Positions 35,880 through 44,132 of a DNA stretch of 64,000 bases are shown piece by piece (position 1 is the stretch's first letter; each line of letters starts with the position of its first letter). Position numbers and translations under genes: made by a program. Source of the stretch: Brevinema_A sp051647245. GTDB taxonomy: Bacteria > Spirochaetota > Brevinematia > Brevinematales > Brevinemataceae. The notes under the pieces are model-generated. The model was not told the DNA's origin and searched no databases. It was given only the letters and a program-made list of their open reading frames with translations. Where the stretch lies: assembly GCA_051647245.1 (NCBI GenBank), contig JBOFDS010000009.1:35710-99709 (forward strand), written 5' to 3'.

Positions 35880-36485
35880 TTATTGAAGATAGCCTTGTTT
35901 TGCCCAATAAGATAGCACATCAAGATTGAGGTCAGCCATTTGAAGATTTCGATTAACACCGGAAATATGATCTTGATAAAAAGCACCACTCGTGAGCGGT
36001 AGCAGTATTCCGTCCTTATTATACATAGAAATAAACACATATACACTCTGGTCATGAGAAGTGTTTTTTAATTCGATAAAATCAGTCCATTGATTATTCG
36101 CATACGAAAGTTGTGAAAGATCAATGGGCTTTTTTGTGTTTAAAAGCTTTAGCATTTCGTCGAGATTTCTGGGAGCTTGTTTTGAGTCTTGATTAAATGT
36201 GTACCAGGAAGCCACAAATTTTGTGTCCGAAATACTTTGACCTGCAATATTAGCGAAGGATTCGAAGTCTTTAGAACTTGGAACAAAACTCACTTCAAAA
36301 ACTTGATCGGAACTTGCTGTTGTAGTATTCATATTTTCAAATTCTTGATTTAAAAAAGGCACCCTTTCTCTTAAATAGTCTGGAATGTCTCCATTTGGAA
36401 ATTGAGCACGAGCAAGAGACTCCCTGTCAAGAGCAAAAGTCACTCCCGTAAAGATCAGAAATAGTAATAAGTAACTTTGTTTCAT
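35880..36485 (-). CDS. Secreted protein of unknown function
   Basis: About 201 aa. Signal peptide MKQSYLLLFLIFTGVTFA with probable cleavage before LDRES. The mature part is polar, has no cysteine pair or known motif, and seems mixed alpha/beta. The ATG at 36485 is chosen because GGAGGG lies six bases upstream; the frame extends to 36500 but that codon is ahead of the ribosome site. Monocistronic with its own terminator. Confidence 0.7.
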   Translation of the reverse strand: MKQSYLLLFLIFTGVTFALDRESLARAQFPNGDIPDYLRERVPFLNQEFENMNTTTASSDQVFEVSFVPSSKDFESFANIAGQSISDTKFVASWYTFNQDSKQAPRNLDEMLKLLNTKKPIDLSQLSYANNQWTDFIELKNTSHDQSVYVFISMYNKDGILLPLTSGAFYQDHISGVNRNLQMADLNLDVLSYWAKQGYLQ

Positions 36486-36548
36486 CAAAACCCTCCACAT
36501 ATTTTAATATTATAACATGAAGAGGTGTTTTTCTCAAAAAAAAGTCAT

Positions 36549-37652
36549 CTACAAACGATCTTGATCAAGCAAAGATCTATAAGCGATTGTTCGCTGTTTA
36601 CTCACTATGAAGAAAATGAAGAACATACCTAGAAGACCATTAATTGGCTGAAGAATATTGATTAGGACAGTAAATGGAATGGCTGAAATAAAAAATCCAA
36701 GAATTACTAAAAAAATCATACTTATACGAAAAATAGGTTTTGGGAAATTTTCTGGGAGCAAGGTGGAGATTAATTTACTGACTCCCCAGAAGTTGGTGAT
36801 ACTTGATGATGTCATTACCACAAATAATAACAAAGCTATAATCCAAGCAAGATAAATAGAAATGTTTTTGGCAAAATATAAAGTGATGATCTTGAGTTCG
36901 TAAATTTCGTGAAGGTGAAAGAGCATCGCAAGGTGAAGAAGCATTGCCGAACCAATCAATAAACTCACACCAAAAATGATACCTTTGAAAATATTATTTG
37001 GGGAGGGGAGTCCTTTTCCCATTTCGAATAGGAATTGCGCAGATCCTAGTACAATAAAGGAAGCATAAAGAATTCCAGCTCCGTAAAAACTGTCTCCACT
37101 ACGAATTACGTTGATGAGAGAAAGTGTTTTATGATTGTCAAAAAGATTTCCGGCATGCTTGAAGATCATAACAATTGACATAAGACTAAGAACTATTACG
37201 ACGATACGACCAGAGCGACTAATAACCTTAGTGATGGCACGAAAATCTACAAAAAAACTGGCAATAGTGAAAATAACCACAAGGAAGCGTCCCATTTCAT
37301 TAGGAAGAGAGAAAAATTCGCTAAAAAGACTGCCTGTACCCGCCATCATTATCAGGAATCCACCAAATAAAGCTACAGGAATGAAGAAATTATAGAAAGT
37401 TCCTACCGATCTTCCGCAAAAGTAGAGATAAACTGAGGAATTTGGTACATCACGGTTTACCCATCCTGCGGTTACAATAGCATCGCAACCAAAAAGGAGT
37501 AGAATAAAAGCCAGTGCTCCACCCAAAAAACCCAAAAGACCATAAGCTGTAAAAAACTGAAACAACTCCTGTCCTGAGGCAAATCCAGCTCCTATATTTA
37601 AGGCTATTAGCACACCACCTATCATCGTGATTTCTTTAAAATTATTGTTCAT
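36549..37652 (-). CDS. YkvI-type membrane transporter
   Basis: A 367-aa integral membrane protein with ~10 helices. The N-terminal GGVLIALNIGAGFASGQELFQFF is the hallmark of the YkvI family within the APC superfamily (LeuT-like fold, unwound TM1 near GAGFASGQE). The substrate is unknown; amino acids or amines are plausible. ATG at 37652. It sits between the secreted unknown and the phage repressor, which starts a different unit. Confidence 0.8.
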   Translation of the reverse strand: MNNNFKEITMIGGVLIALNIGAGFASGQELFQFFTAYGLLGFLGGALAFILLLFGCDAIVTAGWVNRDVPNSSVYLYFCGRSVGTFYNFFIPVALFGGFLIMMAGTGSLFSEFFSLPNEMGRFLVVIFTIASFFVDFRAITKVISRSGRIVVIVLSLMSIVMIFKHAGNLFDNHKTLSLINVIRSGDSFYGAGILYASFIVLGSAQFLFEMGKGLPSPNNIFKGIIFGVSLLIGSAMLLHLAMLFHLHEIYELKIITLYFAKNISIYLAWIIALLLFVVMTSSSITNFWGVSKLISTLLPENFPKPIFRISMIFLVILGFFISAIPFTVLINILQPINGLLGMFFIFFIVSKQRTIAYRSLLDQDRL

Positions 37653-37686
37653 AAGAGCTCTCTTAGAAGATTATTGACATCAAAAA

Positions 37687-38271
37687 CTAGGTCTTTTGGA
37701 TAATACCCACCACACGTCCGATGACTTTGGTTTCGAGTAGTTCTAAGTCTTCATTAGTATAGACTTCTGTGTGATATTTTTCGTTATCGCTGATAACTAG
37801 AACTCTACCAGAGAGTTCCTTTTGGATACGTTTTACGCGTAATTCGTTGTCTTGCAAAAACACAAAGATCCCTTCGGATAAAATTTCTTCTTGTCGACGA
37901 ACGAGCAACCAATCTTGATGAGATATTGTTGGTTCCATGGAATCACCGCTAACGGAAATGATGGCAACATTATCTCCAAAATATGCAGAAAACTTATCAC
38001 TTAAAGGAAGAGAGCCAGATACAAGTTCAGAAGCATTGGTAACACCTGTGCCAGCAGCAGCTTGAATATCAACAATTGGAATACTCATCTGCTTATGATC
38101 CGCATCCAAAATCAAGTCTAAATTATGATCTCGTAACATGTTAATGATATTTTGAGTGATAGGGCTCTTACCGGTCTCAAGCTCAGACAAATAGCCTTGT
38201 GTCAAACCAAGCATCTCCGCAAATTCTTTTTGCGTCATACGCATTTCTTTTCGAATTTTTTTTATCCCCAT
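37687..38271 (-). CDS. Phage-type repressor: XRE HTH plus S24 peptidase
   Basis: A 194-aa protein. HTH at ~10-40 (MTQKEFAEMLGLTQGYLSELETGKS). An Ala-Gly bond that could be cleaved lies in IQAAAGTGV (~70). The S24 domain follows, with catalytic Ser in VSGDSMEPTI and Lys in ELRVKRIQ. This is the cI/LexA architecture: DNA binding until RecA-stimulated self-cleavage after DNA damage. It stands at the left border of the phage-derived cassette and should control it. AGAGG is upstream of the ATG. Confidence 0.9.
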   Translation of the reverse strand: MGIKKIRKEMRMTQKEFAEMLGLTQGYLSELETGKSPITQNIINMLRDHNLDLILDADHKQMSIPIVDIQAAAGTGVTNASELVSGSLPLSDKFSAYFGDNVAIISVSGDSMEPTISHQDWLLVRRQEEILSEGIFVFLQDNELRVKRIQKELSGRVLVISDNEKYHTEVYTNEDLELLETKVIGRVVGIIQKT

Positions 38272-38398
38272 AGTAAATACCTCTGCTTCTACATTATTTT
38301 ACGATTACCTGTCAAAAATATAAAAAATATTTATAACACCTAAATTCATACTAAATAAACAAATAAAACATAAATGAAAAATAAATTATAGATTTATA

Positions 38399-38427
38399 TT
38401 GACTCAAAAACATTATTAATCTATAAT
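38399..38427 (+). promoter_or_regulatory. Rightward promoter of the phage cassette
   Basis: TTGACT (38399-38404), 17 bases, TATAAT (38422-38427). The -10 lies inside one copy (38420-38431) of a repeated element TCTATAATAATA, so a repressor bound there would block it. Expected direction is toward the gene at 38569. Confidence 0.6.
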
Positions 38428-38540
38428 AATAGACAATTATATTACATATATCGGCAATATCATAGATATTATAGAGCATTTTAATAGATTTTTCAAGCTT
38501 TTTTACAAGAATATTTATTTTTTATAGCTCTATAATAATA
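38420..38540. repeat. Three copies of a TCTATAATA operator-like element
   Basis: Copies at 38420-38431 (plus), 38467-38477 (minus) and 38527-38540 (plus). The second and third share the 11-mer GCTCTATAATA exactly in opposite orientation. The surrounding 38272-38568 gap (297 bp) is almost pure A/T and contains no gene. Confidence 0.55.
38468..38496 (-). promoter_or_regulatory. Leftward promoter of the repressor
   Basis: Minus strand TTGAAA (38496-38491), 17 bases, TATAAT (38473-38468). Its -10 overlaps an inverted copy of the same element (GCTCTATAATA, 38477-38467). It faces the rightward promoter, so the two transcripts would overlap. Confidence 0.5.
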
Positions 38541-38568
38541 ACATAGTTTTTAATTAAAAGGAAGTATT

Positions 38569-38880
38569 ATGAAAAAGCTAGAACATTTCATGGAAATTAT
38601 TACAATACAAGGAATTATAGTTAATTCGTTTGTTATTTGTAAAAATAAATGTTATCTATATTTTATAGAGTTCCAAACATCAACAGAGCTGCTAACGATC
38701 AATATTCCACTTTATTCTGGGTTGATGGATATTATTTCTTGTTTTGACAACACTATCACGCTTGAGCTAAGAAAATGTACTGTCGAAGGAAGTTCTCGCT
38801 ATCAATTAATTGACATTAATAATAAAACAGGAGTCTTTAATGATTATCAAAACCCAGAAATCCACTCGAGAAGCTATTAA
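38569..38880 (+). CDS. Small early protein of phage cassette
   Basis: A 103-aa protein, first gene right of the control region, with AAAAGGAAG before the ATG. It has no recognised domain; the sequence is mixed beta/alpha with several Cys. It overlaps the Gam-like gene by 41 bases in another frame. Its position suits an early regulator or a partner of Gam. Confidence 0.5.
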   Translation: MKKLEHFMEIITIQGIIVNSFVICKNKCYLYFIEFQTSTELLTINIPLYSGLMDIISCFDNTITLELRKCTVEGSSRYQLIDINNKTGVFNDYQNPEIHSRSY

Positions 38881-39337
38881 TAATTTGAAGGATCTCGAAA
38901 TCAATGCTCAAGAATTTGCAGAGAAATCTTACCAACGATCTCTTTTAGAATCGGAGCTTCATCAAGAAATCCTTTCCCTTAAGAAAAAATATCACCAAAA
39001 AATAGATCCATTATCAGAAATATTGGTAAAAATAGAATTTAATATCTTTAATTATCTTCAAAATCACAAAAACACTCTCTTCGATAAAAAACAATCCCTC
39101 ACCCTACCTTATGCAAAGCTTGGATTTCGAAAGAGTTCAGAGTTGATCCTCCCAAACGATCAGGACGAACTTCTCACTCGAATCAAATCCCTCGGCAAGC
39201 AATACCTCATCACACAGAGCGAATCTATCAAAAAATCGTCTCTTCAACACTTATCAGATCTCGATCTAGAGCTTCTTGGTATTAACAAAATACAAAAAGA
39301 AACTCCTTTCATCACACCTATCATTTCAACAAAATAA
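38840..39337 (+). CDS. gam: Mu Gam-like DNA-end-binding protein
   Basis: About 165 aa. An N-terminal coiled coil (~10-70) is followed by the Gam-type beta/alpha part (LPYAKLGFRKSSELILPNDQ, then LGKQYLITQSESIKKSSLQH and a terminal ETPFITPI). Mu Gam binds double-strand DNA ends like Ku and shields them from exonuclease. The ATG at 38840 is used because AGGAG ends nine bases upstream. No MuA/MuB transposase is in the window, so Gam has lost its usual partners. Confidence 0.72.
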   Translation: MIIKTQKSTREAINNLKDLEINAQEFAEKSYQRSLLESELHQEILSLKKKYHQKIDPLSEILVKIEFNIFNYLQNHKNTLFDKKQSLTLPYAKLGFRKSSELILPNDQDELLTRIKSLGKQYLITQSESIKKSSLQHLSDLDLELLGINKIQKETPFITPIISTK

Positions 39338-39374
39338 CATCAATATAACACTCATCACGAGTGAGGAGGTAATT

Positions 39375-40733
39375 ATGTGGGCATCAGTGAACGAACAAAT
39401 CACTGACGGAACCAGCGGGCTCCTGCCAAATACAGGGCCTATAGCTGTCGTCGTGGGCGCGTGTTCCTACGACCTGAAAAAGCCGATCACTGTCGGTAAA
39501 AACAGTGACCTTGCCGCTCTTTTAGGTGTGGGAGAACTCCCTCGTCGCCTTAAAGATATGCAGATGACCATGGCTGATTGTAGTCTTGTGGTCATGAAAT
39601 CTAACTCCGACATCGAAGGACATGTTTCTGAGGTCGACCAAATCGGCTCAAACAACATCACCGTCGTTGGAGATCCTTTGGGATCATCGGAAATCCTACT
39701 TGTTATTGAGCAGGGAGGCACTCTTGAAACGGCTAAGATCAATCTGACCGTTACAGGTGATCTCTATCTCAAACAAGAAGGAATCAAGATCGAAGATGGG
39801 ATCTTAACCATTGACGAGCTAGGTGTGGGCGTGGTTTTTGAGACGGACGTGCTCCTTCAAAAAGGCGACACATGGTCTTTTTCTACCACAGCGCCTAAGT
39901 CGAGTTATTTGGAGTTGGAGAATGCCATCATCCAAAGCCTTGAGCTTTACACTCCTGAATTTGTCTATGTTGCTCAAGACATCAATGCGAAGGATGCTCA
40001 ATTATTTGGCACGCTCACAGAGCAACTCTTCGAGGATCATAAGCCTTGTCTTTTCCTCTTAGAAACAAATCTCGACCATTCCAAGTCCCTTGCAGAAGCT
40101 ATTGCTTTGAAAAAAGAAGAATTCGCAGGATTGGATGCGCGTTTTGTGTCTGTGGTTTGTCAATCAGGCTCTGTCAAGACCAAATACGGCGATGAGTTTC
40201 GTTCTGCATCAGGGCTTTGTGCGGGGCATATCACGAAAGCAAAGGTGAACCAAAGTATCGGTGCGACCAACCATTTCGCGATCACCCAGTTTGAGCTTCC
40301 TTACAATTGGTCTAATATCAATTCTCGTGCTCTTGACGAGAGTAAGTTTATCACGCTCCGCAGCTATGCAGGCTTGAACAATCTTTTTTGGTCTAATGGA
40401 CGAACCTTTGGCGGTGATACATCAGATTATCGTTTTGTGGAAGTTGTCCGTACCGTATTTAAGGCGATCCGTCTTGCGCGTCAAGCAGCTCTTCCTTATA
40501 TCCAAGCTCCTGGTGACGAAATGGGTGTGCAAAACCTCCTTGCAGGCGTTAGAAATTCTCTCAATACCATGGCGGAAAACAATCCTAAAGAGATTGATTA
40601 CTTTAATCTTAGCACGCCTGAGAATCAAGACGTTGCCAATCACGGCGTAACAATTGGTATTGAGCTCTATGGTCTTCCTATCATCAGAACCATCTTGCTC
40701 AACTTCTCCTTCAAATACCAAATCACATACTAA
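39375..40733 (+). CDS. Contractile tail sheath protein (DUF2586-like)
   Basis: About 452 aa; ATG at 39375 with a very strong GAGGAGG. The N-terminal region NTGPIAVVVGACSYDLKKPI and the C-terminal block (WSNGRTFGGDTSDYRFVEVV, VFKAIRLARQAALPYI) fit the DUF2586 tail-sheath family. The sheath contracts to drive the tube into a target. Unusually it is the first structural gene, ahead of the head genes. Its first third is richer in G+C than the neighbouring control region. Confidence 0.75.
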   Translation: MWASVNEQITDGTSGLLPNTGPIAVVVGACSYDLKKPITVGKNSDLAALLGVGELPRRLKDMQMTMADCSLVVMKSNSDIEGHVSEVDQIGSNNITVVGDPLGSSEILLVIEQGGTLETAKINLTVTGDLYLKQEGIKIEDGILTIDELGVGVVFETDVLLQKGDTWSFSTTAPKSSYLELENAIIQSLELYTPEFVYVAQDINAKDAQLFGTLTEQLFEDHKPCLFLLETNLDHSKSLAEAIALKKEEFAGLDARFVSVVCQSGSVKTKYGDEFRSASGLCAGHITKAKVNQSIGATNHFAITQFELPYNWSNINSRALDESKFITLRSYAGLNNLFWSNGRTFGGDTSDYRFVEVVRTVFKAIRLARQAALPYIQAPGDEMGVQNLLAGVRNSLNTMAENNPKEIDYFNLSTPENQDVANHGVTIGIELYGLPIIRTILLNFSFKYQITY

Positions 40734-40743
40734 GAGGTAATTC

Positions 40744-41202
40744 ATGAGTGCTTTAGTCAATGGGAAATTTTTTGACTGGGGAGACATTACGATCTCCCTT
40801 CTTCCCCTCACGTCTGTCGTGTTCTCAGCTCGAGAAATCAGCTATTCAGAAGAATCCGACATCGACGTCATCTATGGTAAGGGCAAAGCCCCTATCGGCT
40901 TCGGAAAAGGCAACTGGAAAGCATCTGGATCTATCAGCATGCTCAAAAGTGAATTTGAATCCCTTGCTCTCGTCGCAGGTGATGGGATTTTGAATCTTGA
41001 TCCACGCCTTGTAACGATCAATATTTTATTCTCCAATTCCGTTGACGGCAGTATTTCTGCCACTACAGAGACGCTCACTGGCGTTCGTTTCACCAAAATC
41101 AGCGATAAGGCCTCCCAAAACGAAAAGAGCCTTGTAACATCGTTAGATTTCACTATTTTAGGCAACATCCATCGTAATGGAAAAGCTGCAAGAGGTTTAT
41201 AA
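40744..41202 (+). CDS. Tail tube protein
   Basis: A 152-aa beta-rich protein (KGKAPIGFGKGNWKASGSIS, then SLVTSLDFTILGNIHRNG) in the usual position right after the sheath, matching phage tail-tube folds (DUF2597/Hcp-like). It would stack as the rigid inner tube. Eleven-base gap from the sheath with AAGAGG. Confidence 0.7.
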   Translation: MSALVNGKFFDWGDITISLLPLTSVVFSAREISYSEESDIDVIYGKGKAPIGFGKGNWKASGSISMLKSEFESLALVAGDGILNLDPRLVTINILFSNSVDGSISATTETLTGVRFTKISDKASQNEKSLVTSLDFTILGNIHRNGKAARGL

Positions 41203-41203
41203 T

Positions 41204-41623
41204 ATGGCTAACTTCAAAGCATTTTTAGAACAATTCAAAGTTCCCACCCCATCCCCTGTCGAAGAGACTCCAGCGATGGCAATTCCTCAAGATTTTGATC
41301 TTGAAGATATGACATCATTCTTGGAATTTATCTTCTCTCAAGATGAAATCAAAACCGCTATCAAAGCTCATCTTGAAGACCTCTTCAACTCCGATGATGA
41401 AGTTCTCAAGACTTCACCTACTCAAAACGTAGAACGTATTTCTCATCGTTTTGAGGGTAAAAAATACGCTCCATCACGTGGAATGGCCTCCCTTGCAAGA
41501 GGACTTTCTATTGAAGAGACGGAGATTTTTGCTGATGAAGTTGAAAAACTCTGTAAAGAAGGTCTTGACAGAAGATCTGCTTACACAAAAGCAAGACAAA
41601 ATTTGATGAATCAGGAGCACTAA
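41204..41623 (+). CDS. Unknown, possible scaffold or assembly chaperone
   Basis: About 139 aa, acidic N-terminal half and basic C-terminal half, helical. It starts one base after the tube stop (AGAGG upstream) and abuts the major capsid gene. The position just before the capsid fits a scaffolding protein, while the position just after the tube fits a tail-assembly chaperone. No programmed frameshift partner is seen. Function open. Confidence 0.5.
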   Translation: MANFKAFLEQFKVPTPSPVEETPAMAIPQDFDLEDMTSFLEFIFSQDEIKTAIKAHLEDLFNSDDEVLKTSPTQNVERISHRFEGKKYAPSRGMASLARGLSIEETEIFADEVEKLCKEGLDRRSAYTKARQNLMNQEH

Positions 41624-42598
41624 ATGCCTATCCACATTCCTACAAACCACCAACACATCCCATCTATTCTTCAGCGTGTAGCGCTCGACGCACCTAAACA
41701 AAAGCGTCCAGCAAGCCACCTCCTCCCAATGTATGAAGCCGACATCGCTCGTGAGAGCTACCGTGTGGCGATCTTTGATGAGAACAGCCTTGCTATTGAG
41801 GATTTCGCGAGGGAATATGGTGCCGAGTCTAAGCGCCCTTCTTCTAAGTTGGAGAATTTCGTTGAGCTTGCGACTACTCGTTATACTATTGAAGCATCTG
41901 TTGATCGTGGCGAAACCGAAGGATCTAACAACCTCATGCAATCCTCCCTTCTTCTTAGAGAAGAGCGTTTGCTCCATGCCTATAACAAGCTCATGAATTC
42001 TATCGAAGCAAAACAGATCGCGCTCATCCTCGATGCTCCTGCTTATGGAGATCATGTTTCTGCTCCTGTAACAGGTCAATTTTGGAATGAAAACACATCC
42101 AATCCTGTCGAAGAAATCTTCAAAGCAAAAGACCTCATCAAGTCCAAAATCGGCTTCACACCAAATACTATGGTCATCTCTGAGCCAGTTTGGAAAGTAT
42201 TACGCCTCAAAAAAGATCTCCTTCAAATGCTTCCAAACACAACCCTCAAAGCTGGTTTAACACCTGAAGCATTTGCTGAGATTATCGGTGTAGAACAAGT
42301 AATCATCGCTGACAACATGATCCATAACGGCACAAATCTTCAATACGCTTGGGGTGAGAATGCGGTGCTTGCTTACGTTCCTAAAACCTTATTTACTCTT
42401 GACGAGCCAAGTTTTGGAATTACGGTGAGAGCGCCTCTCGGCTACCAATCTATGCGTGAATATTTTGATGAGAAGACTACCAGCGACATCACTGCTATTG
42501 ACGAAAAATTAGCATGGGCTGTGTCCAATTATCAAGCAGGATTCCTCTTCAAAGATCTTTTAACCAAAGCCTCCACGAAGAACGTTTCCCACAAATAA
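41624..42598 (+). CDS. Major capsid protein
   Basis: A 324-aa protein, HK97-fold-like in layout: N-arm, P-loop region (YTIEASVDRGETEGSNNLMQ), long spine helix (LLREERLLHAYNKLMNSIEA) and A-domain (GFTPNTMVISEPVWKVLRLK, AWGENAVLAYVP). It resembles capsid proteins of Mu-like contractile phages. No separate prohead protease gene is nearby. It begins directly at the stop of the previous gene. Confidence 0.75.
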   Translation: MPIHIPTNHQHIPSILQRVALDAPKQKRPASHLLPMYEADIARESYRVAIFDENSLAIEDFAREYGAESKRPSSKLENFVELATTRYTIEASVDRGETEGSNNLMQSSLLLREERLLHAYNKLMNSIEAKQIALILDAPAYGDHVSAPVTGQFWNENTSNPVEEIFKAKDLIKSKIGFTPNTMVISEPVWKVLRLKKDLLQMLPNTTLKAGLTPEAFAEIIGVEQVIIADNMIHNGTNLQYAWGENAVLAYVPKTLFTLDEPSFGITVRAPLGYQSMREYFDEKTTSDITAIDEKLAWAVSNYQAGFLFKDLLTKASTKNVSHK

Positions 42599-42612
42599 TT
42601 ATTTTATCATAG

Positions 42613-42638
42613 TAGCAGGTGGGTTCGCCCACTTGCTA
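42613..42638 (+). terminator. Hairpin after the capsid gene
   Basis: TAGCAGGTGGG, loop TTCG, CCCACTTGCTA, followed by an interrupted T-rich tail. It is the only break in the structural operon and may set high capsid expression. Confidence 0.7.
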
Positions 42639-42662
42639 TTATCTTTATTTACGGGAGTTTCT

Positions 42663-43085
42663 ATGAAATATTGTGAAAAACACCATCTTTTTGAGGCGTG
42701 TAAATCTTCAGCTATTGTTTCCTGGGCAAAGGACGACCCTAAAGACGACGAAATCATCATCAATCAGCGTATCGAGAGTGCTATTTCTCGAGCAAGCGAC
42801 GAAGTGTCCCTCTTCATCGGCAAGGTATGCAGCCTCCCTTTGAAAGAAGTCCCTGCCGTCCTCCGCGACATCTGTGTGAAACTTTCTCTCTACCAGCTCC
42901 TTTCCCGAAAAGGTCTCGCCGAGACTTCTGCTGATAATATCATCCTTGCGAATCGTAATTCCGCACTCAAAAAACTCGACCTTATTGCTTCAGGCAAACT
43001 CAACATTTTGAACGAAAAAGACGCTTTAGAAGTCAAAAAACACATCCTATTTTCCTTCCCACCAAGTCCTTATCACGGAGCCTAG
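42663..43085 (+). CDS. Head-tail connector (DUF1320, Mu gp36-like)
   Basis: About 140 aa; ATG at 42663 after GGGAG. INQRIESAISRASDEVSLFI followed by VPAVLRDICVKLSLYQLLSR matches DUF1320, the Mu gp36-type adaptor at the neck. All-helical. In the usual place just after the capsid. Confidence 0.75.
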   Translation: MKYCEKHHLFEACKSSAIVSWAKDDPKDDEIIINQRIESAISRASDEVSLFIGKVCSLPLKEVPAVLRDICVKLSLYQLLSRKGLAETSADNIILANRNSALKKLDLIASGKLNILNEKDALEVKKHILFSFPPSPYHGA

Positions 43086-43086
43086 C

Positions 43087-43584
43087 ATGATTTATCTTAT
43101 CCAAAAACAACTATCCCAGCTTATTGTGAAGACGTTTAATTTTGAGGAAGGGAGTATCTTTTTGCATCCTCTCAATGATAAAGAATATTTTGCAACGCCC
43201 TACCTTTGTATTGTGCCAGGACAAGGATCCTCAGTGAATGACTTCCACAACCCTCAATACCTCAACAATCAAAAATTCCAACAAAAATTCTTCATTACTC
43301 AGCCTATTACCTTGACCTTGACAGATACGAGTTACGAGGCAACGACGGATTTTGTAACGAAGTTTTTGAGTGTGGTGCCTAGATATTTGGAGATAGATAG
43401 GACTCTTGTCTCTCTTACTCCTAAGACGATTGATTACAGGCATTCTACGGGGGAGCTTGATCTTTTTAGTGTGGAGATCGTGCTGGAGATTCATTACCAC
43501 ATCTTCTCTGCGACACATTCTGTGCCTAAGATCAAGGAGATTGAGCTTGAGACTTCTTATAAGGAGGGTCGCGATGGACAATAA
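43087..43584 (+). CDS. Probable neck/tail terminator protein
   Basis: A 165-aa alpha/beta protein following the gp36-like adaptor, where Mu-like phages carry gp37 (DUF1834)-type tail terminators. Sequence similarity is weak by eye, so the call rests mainly on order and size. Its end overlaps the next gene by 11 bases. Confidence 0.5.
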   Translation: MIYLIQKQLSQLIVKTFNFEEGSIFLHPLNDKEYFATPYLCIVPGQGSSVNDFHNPQYLNNQKFQQKFFITQPITLTLTDTSYEATTDFVTKFLSVVPRYLEIDRTLVSLTPKTIDYRHSTGELDLFSVEIVLEIHYHIFSATHSVPKIKEIELETSYKEGRDGQ

Positions 43585-43837
43585 TTGGCGTTACAAGATA
43601 GAAAAAGACGTCCAAACCCTTGCAGAGTCTATTTCGAGGCTTAGTGTTTCTTTGGAGAAATTTATTGAATATTCCAAAGAAATCCAACACGAAAAATTTA
43701 CAAAGATCACGGATATTATTGAAGATCACGAGATCCGTATCAGGAAGAACACCCGCTTCGTGTATCAAGCCTTAGGAATGATTGCGTTGTCGGTGATTTT
43801 GATTGATTTCGCCTTCAAATTTAAACTCCTTCGTTAA
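43574..43837 (+). CDS. XhlA-like coiled-coil protein with C-terminal TM
   Basis: An 87-aa protein: an N-terminal coiled coil (YKIEKDVQTLAESISRLSVS...) and one C-terminal membrane helix (VYQALGMIALSVILIDFAFK) ending in basic residues. This is the layout of XhlA-type holin-associated proteins. ATG at 43574 after AAGGAGGG. It could be the lysis function of the cassette; no endolysin gene is seen beside it. Confidence 0.6.
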   Translation: MDNNWRYKIEKDVQTLAESISRLSVSLEKFIEYSKEIQHEKFTKITDIIEDHEIRIRKNTRFVYQALGMIALSVILIDFAFKFKLLR

Positions 43838-43847
43838 AGGGGCTTCT

Positions 43848-44132
43848 ATGAAAAAAACTAACATCATCTCTTGGCTGGACAAACAAATAGAAGGATTGAT
43901 TGCTGGGATTGATTCTGAGGAAAAGTTAGAAAAAGAGCTCAAAACCTTAGACAAACTTGTTTCCCTTAGAAAGAAGTATGAATCCCGCCTAAACCTTATC
44001 GAGGAGCAACTTCGTGTCATGGAGCGTTTTATTTTATTTGTGAGAGATCAGCACCCTAAAGACCTCCCAAAACTCAAAAAGATCTGCAAAGATTTTTTAG
44101 AGAAAGGGAGCTTAGAAAGCTATGACGCATAA
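43848..44132 (+). CDS. Small coiled-coil protein, possible small terminase
   Basis: About 94 aa, charged and helical throughout (LEKELKTLDKLVSLRKKYES). ATG at 43848 after AAAGGGG. It overlaps the large terminase by 11 bases, the usual position of TerS, but no DNA-binding HTH is evident. Function by position only. Confidence 0.5.
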   Translation: MKKTNIISWLDKQIEGLIAGIDSEEKLEKELKTLDKLVSLRKKYESRLNLIEEQLRVMERFILFVRDQHPKDLPKLKKICKDFLEKGSLESYDA

